Part shown: in pieces, positions 61,128 through 64,000 of the stretch | How positions within the stretch are numbered: the first letter of the stretch is position 1 | Layout: every line of letters begins with the position of its first letter | Assembly: GCF_014698015.1 (NCBI RefSeq) | Contig: NZ_JACXBS010000006.1 | Span: 124,001-188,000 of the forward strand | Length of the DNA: 64,000 nucleotides | Direction: 5' to 3' | Origin: Kocuria sp. cx-455 | Lineage (GTDB): Bacteria > Actinomycetota > Actinomycetes > Actinomycetales > Micrococcaceae | Program-made: the position numbers and the translations under genes | Notes under the pieces: model-generated | What the model was told of the DNA's origin: nothing | Database searches by the model: none | The model's input: only the letters and a program-made list of their open reading frames with translations

Positions 61128-62833
61128 AGCGTCTGCACGAACTCCCACAACTTCTCCGCACCCACCGTGAGGTTCCGCGCAAACCCTTCCAAGTCTTCGG
61201 AGGTGTCCCGGCGGTAGTTGATGCAGAACTCGTATCCGTCGGACAGGCGCGTGTAGGTCATACCGAAACCCTCGGGAGTGGTGGGGGCAAAGGCGTAGCG
61301 CACGATCTGCTCCGGCCCACCGATCGACGTGGTGGACAGGAAGTCCCGCCGCATAATTTTCAGGCCGGGGTTCTGGAAAAACGACGTGTCCACACCGTCG
61401 CGCTCGGCCACGTACTGCAAACCCAGCAAGTGACGGTCAATACCGTGCGCCGATTTGCACGCCTTGATCCACCCGCGGTGGGCGTCGAGAGCGGCCTGGA
61501 ACTGTTCCAAGGTCGGCTCCACCGCCTGCAACGCCGCAACGAATTCCATCGCCTCAGACGTCACCGGGCGCAGACACTCCGTGCGGCCGGCCTGATATTC
61601 GCGCATGTCCACGGCCTCGTACACGCTGCGCACCCGGTTGTACGTGGCCCACTGGGCGAAGAGCATGATCAGTTGCTGAGCGGCGTCGTCGCTGATGCTG
61701 AACGGAAGTTCGGCCTTGTGAGGCCGCGGCACGAACACCCGGTGGACGCCGTGCAAGGCGGCCTCACGGCGGTAGGCGGTCAGTTCCTCGAGCAGGGTGG
61801 AGCGTAGGGAATCCCTCAGCTCCCAGGTCAGTGGTTCCGGGTCCGCGATCTCAGAGGCGACCGGCTCCTCCGGAATGGCCAGCTCCTGCATCCGTGCCAC
61901 CGCGGCCAGGATGGTGGCACCGTCCACCGTGCTGTGCTCCACGTGGATAGCCAGCCAGTCGTCGGCCAGGCACACCTCGTAAGTCAGCGGTTTGTAGGCC
62001 CACGCGTGACCCACTTCGAAGGCCGAGCGCTCGAGGTGCTCAACGACCTCCGCCTGAGCGTCCAGCACGTTGACCATGAAGATCATGCGGGTGATCCGGT
62101 CGTAGATGTCCGCGTTGTGGGGATTCTCGGTCAGCTCTTCCAGCAACGGCGCGGCCTTCTCGCTGCCCAGGTAGGACAGTGTGCCGAACGGGGGCTCGGG
62201 CTCGGCGGTGGCCTCGGCGCCGTCGATGACCGAACGCAAGGATTCGGCCACGGTGCGCAGCGACAGCGGCTGCCCATCCGCATCACTGATACGCACCGCA
62301 TACAAGCGACCGCGGTGAATCACGCCGATCTCACGCTCGGCCGCGGACAGCTCCGGGCGGATGATCTCGTCGACCTCTTTGGCCGGGTGTCGCAGGCCGC
62401 CCTCCAGACAGCGCCACTGCTCCATGCTGATGTCGTTGCCGCGCGGATCCACCTCCTGAGGGGTCTCACCGCGCACCTGCTGCAAATGCACCCACGCCGC
62501 CCGGTACACCAATTCCGCCGCCCGCCCCAGGCCCGGAGCGCCGAAATCACCGGTGATCTGGAAACCCACGTTTGAAGTCAGCGGCAAGGAGGTGCGGGTC
62601 ATCAGGTAACCCCTGAGCCAGTCCTCGGACAGCCAGCTGTTGCCCGCGGCGTTCTGATCGCGGGCGAATTCCTCCAGGCCCGCCTGCACATCGGGGCCGT
62701 GCTGCTTACGAAAGGACTCGGTGGCCTCGACGGTCTCCCCGTAGGCGGCATCGTCAACCAGGGGACGGACCGTGGTCAGGAAACGGTCGAGTGTTGCGTC
62801 CAACTCGGGGACGGGCAGCGGCTTGGCGGACAT
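61124..62833 (-). CDS. Choline/carnitine O-acyltransferase family protein
   Basis: A 569-residue member of the carnitine/choline acyltransferase family, which is mainly eukaryotic but found in some actinobacteria. The catalytic His is in HVEHSTVDGAT, and the C-terminal DFLSTTSIGG and GFGMTYTRLSDGYEFCINY match the acyl-CoA and alcohol site of the family. It would transfer an acyl group between CoA and carnitine, choline or another alcohol. There is no signal peptide. The ATG at 62833 has GAGAGGA upstream; a GTG start lies six codons earlier. Confidence 0.88.
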   Translation of the reverse strand: MSAKPLPVPELDATLDRFLTTVRPLVDDAAYGETVEATESFRKQHGPDVQAGLEEFARDQNAAGNSWLSEDWLRGYLMTRTSLPLTSNVGFQITGDFGAPGLGRAAELVYRAAWVHLQQVRGETPQEVDPRGNDISMEQWRCLEGGLRHPAKEVDEIIRPELSAAEREIGVIHRGRLYAVRISDADGQPLSLRTVAESLRSVIDGAEATAEPEPPFGTLSYLGSEKAAPLLEELTENPHNADIYDRITRMIFMVNVLDAQAEVVEHLERSAFEVGHAWAYKPLTYEVCLADDWLAIHVEHSTVDGATILAAVARMQELAIPEEPVASEIADPEPLTWELRDSLRSTLLEELTAYRREAALHGVHRVFVPRPHKAELPFSISDDAAQQLIMLFAQWATYNRVRSVYEAVDMREYQAGRTECLRPVTSEAMEFVAALQAVEPTLEQFQAALDAHRGWIKACKSAHGIDRHLLGLQYVAERDGVDTSFFQNPGLKIMRRDFLSTTSIGGPEQIVRYAFAPTTPEGFGMTYTRLSDGYEFCINYRRDTSEDLEGFARNLTVGAEKLWEFVQTL

Positions 62834-62940
62834 GCGGGATCCTCTCGACACGGCACACCGTGAAGCGCGGGCACTTCCTCCGTCGGTGCGGTTTCACCCT
62901 CCATCTTGCCGGAGAACACTGCACAGCTGGCTACCGATCC

Positions 62941-62986
62941 GCCCCGTGAACAGCGCGTCATCCCTCACGCGCGCTGTTCACGGGGC
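62941..62986. terminator. Hairpin terminator after the MerR gene
   Basis: A perfect 17-bp stem (62941-62957 with 62970-62986) and 12-base loop right after the MerR stop. There is no T run, but the stem is long and GC-rich. It separates the MerR gene from the acyltransferase. Confidence 0.8.
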
Positions 62987-62993
62987 GATTCAG

Positions 62994-63818
62994 TCACTCC
63001 CACGTGGCGGTGTCCGGATCCACGCCGTGGGCCCGCGCATTCTCGGCCACCGCGCGGTACAGCCAGTCGGCCAGCCCCGGTTCGAGCGTCTCGTAGTGCT
63101 CCGTGAACCGCGGATCCTGGGTGTACATGGTCGCCAAACACACCTGCATCGCGTGGCTGCAGTCGTAGAACTGGGCAATGGATTCTCGGTAGCGTTCGGC
63201 CAGCTGATTGGCCTGCTTCGACCCCGGCTCGATCCCGTCCCGCGCCGCTTGGGCCAGGTCCCGGTTGAGTTGATCGCCGTCCGCCTTGATCCGCTGCCAG
63301 TCCTCCGTGGACATCCCGGCGGCCCGCTGTTGCGACTGTTCCCACTGGTCGGTGTCGCCCCAGCGTTCCTCGGCCTCCCGTTGGTACTCGGGGTTCCAGT
63401 CCTGACCGAAGATCTCGCTTTGTTCCTGCGGAGTCAGTTTTCTGTTCATGGCGTGCGCCTCCATCATGTGATCCACTGCGCAGACCATCTGCTGCAGGTG
63501 ATCGATGCGCTCGGCCAACAGCGCACGCTGCTTCTCGAGGTGTGCGCTCTCATTCACGGACGGATCGTCCAGAATCTCGCCCACCTCGGTCAGCGAGAAC
63601 CCCAGCTCGCGGTAGACGAGCACGCGGTGGATCCGCGCGACGTCGTCCGCCGAATAAAGGCGGTATCCCGCGCTTGAGCGGCCGCTGGGGCTCACCAGGC
63701 CGATATGGTCCCAGTGATGCAGCGTCCTGACGCTCACGCCGAGCAACGACGACGCCGCTCCCACCGTCAGCAGCTCGTCTCCCGGCGGGTTTTCGGTGAC
63801 CTGGGGACCGTGCGTCAT
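62994..63818 (-). CDS. MerR-family regulator, TipAL-like with TipAS drug-binding domain
   Basis: A 274-residue regulator: MerR winged helix (LTVGAASSLLGVSVRTLHHWDHIGLV in two parts) and coiled dimer helix, then a TipAS domain (about residues 140-270) with the QSEIFGQDWNPEYQREAEERWGDTDQW block. Like TipAL it keeps cysteines in the ligand helix (FYDCSHAMQVC), which in Streptomyces TipAL bind thiopeptide antibiotics. It probably senses a peptide or similar molecule. The start may be the ATG at 63818 or a GTG at 63836. Confidence 0.9.
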   Translation of the reverse strand: MTHGPQVTENPPGDELLTVGAASSLLGVSVRTLHHWDHIGLVSPSGRSSAGYRLYSADDVARIHRVLVYRELGFSLTEVGEILDDPSVNESAHLEKQRALLAERIDHLQQMVCAVDHMMEAHAMNRKLTPQEQSEIFGQDWNPEYQREAEERWGDTDQWEQSQQRAAGMSTEDWQRIKADGDQLNRDLAQAARDGIEPGSKQANQLAERYRESIAQFYDCSHAMQVCLATMYTQDPRFTEHYETLEPGLADWLYRAVAENARAHGVDPDTATWE

Positions 63819-63877
63819 GGCTTCAGCATCTCTCACAACCCCTACTGTTCGCCCTGACGTCGCGTGAGGGTCAAGCC

Positions 63878-64000
63878 CTAGTACTTGGCCAGCGCCCGGC
63901 CCAGTCGATCGAGCCCCTGGTCGATGACCTCTGGTGAGTGGGTCACGAACGACAAGCGCATGGTCGAGCGGTCCGGATCGTGAGCGAAGAACGATGCCCC
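63878..64000 (-). CDS. 3' end of a PLP-dependent aminotransferase (class I/II or MocR type)
   Basis: The frame entering from the right edge encodes 40 residues: GASFF near the start, then TMRLSFVTHSPE, then a closing IDQGLDRLGRALAKY with the stop TAG at 63878-63880. The MRLSF block followed by an amphipathic helix ending near ALAKY is the typical C-terminus of fold-type I aminotransferases, including the aminotransferase half of MocR regulators. The rest is outside the window. Confidence 0.75.
   Translation of the reverse strand, partial: GASFFAHDPDRSTMRLSFVTHSPEVIDQGLDRLGRALAKY

Overview
The window is high-GC DNA of an actinobacterium, most likely in the Micrococcales (a Kocuria- or Arthrobacter-like member of the Micrococcaceae; this placement is inference from gene content, not a match). 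Supporting signs are a type 1 encapsulin with an encapsulated ferritin, a mycothiol-type maleylpyruvate-isomerase family protein, a QsuB/QsuD-like quinate-shikimate set, a TipAL-type MerR regulator, MmpL transport, and HspR (HAIR) plus HrcA (CIRCE) heat-shock operators. No rRNA, tRNA, CRISPR array, IS element or prophage was recognised.

Layout. 0-9 kb: a minus-strand operon for meta-cleavage of homoprotocatechuate (3,4-dihydroxyphenylacetate): a FAH-RraA fusion, a GntR regulator, CHMS dehydrogenase, ring-cleavage dioxygenase, OHED hydratase and HpcH aldolase, then an AbgT-family transporter. 9.5-14.6 kb: a small orphan protein, an AI-2E-type permease, a MobA/phenol-hydroxylase-like flavoprotein and a nitronate monooxygenase. 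14.7-15.9 kb: the encapsulin operon. 16-28 kb: housekeeping and accessory genes (Nudix, formamidase and amidase, SurE, PfkB kinase, GNAT, ChaB, SQR-like flavoprotein, CdsA and CDP-alcohol phosphatidyltransferase pair, CDF exporter). 28.3-29 kb: hsp20 with stacked CIRCE and HAIR operators. 29-33.3 kb: TetR plus a giant MmpL transporter fused to an alpha/beta-hydrolase. 33.4-41.2 kb: IclR-controlled shikimate/quinate genes with maleylacetate reductase and D-serine dehydratase, and a divergent MHS transporter. 41-49.8 kb: two MFS transporters, GMC oxidoreductase, LysR, MBL hydrolase and an Old Yellow Enzyme, interspersed with a hairpin-forming repeat family. 49.9-55.5 kb: an amine catabolism cluster (aldehyde dehydrogenase, APC permease, flavin amine oxidase, FeaR-like AraC regulator). 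55.6-64 kb: MDR dehydrogenase, PaaI thioesterase, YtcJ-type amidohydrolase with MHS transporter, two small proteins, a choline/carnitine acyltransferase, a TipAL-like regulator and the 3' end of an aminotransferase.

How it fits together (inference): the region is a catabolic island for aromatic amines and acids. The amine cluster could turn tyramine- or dopamine-like amines into (hydroxy)phenylacetates, a flavoprotein hydroxylase could supply the second hydroxyl, and the hpc operon would cleave the product to pyruvate and succinate semialdehyde. A second branch takes shikimate or quinate to protocatechuate, but no protocatechuate dioxygenase lies in the window. The most unusual items are the FAH-RraA fusion, the MmpL-hydrolase fusion, the hairpin repeat family and the doubly regulated hsp20 promoter.
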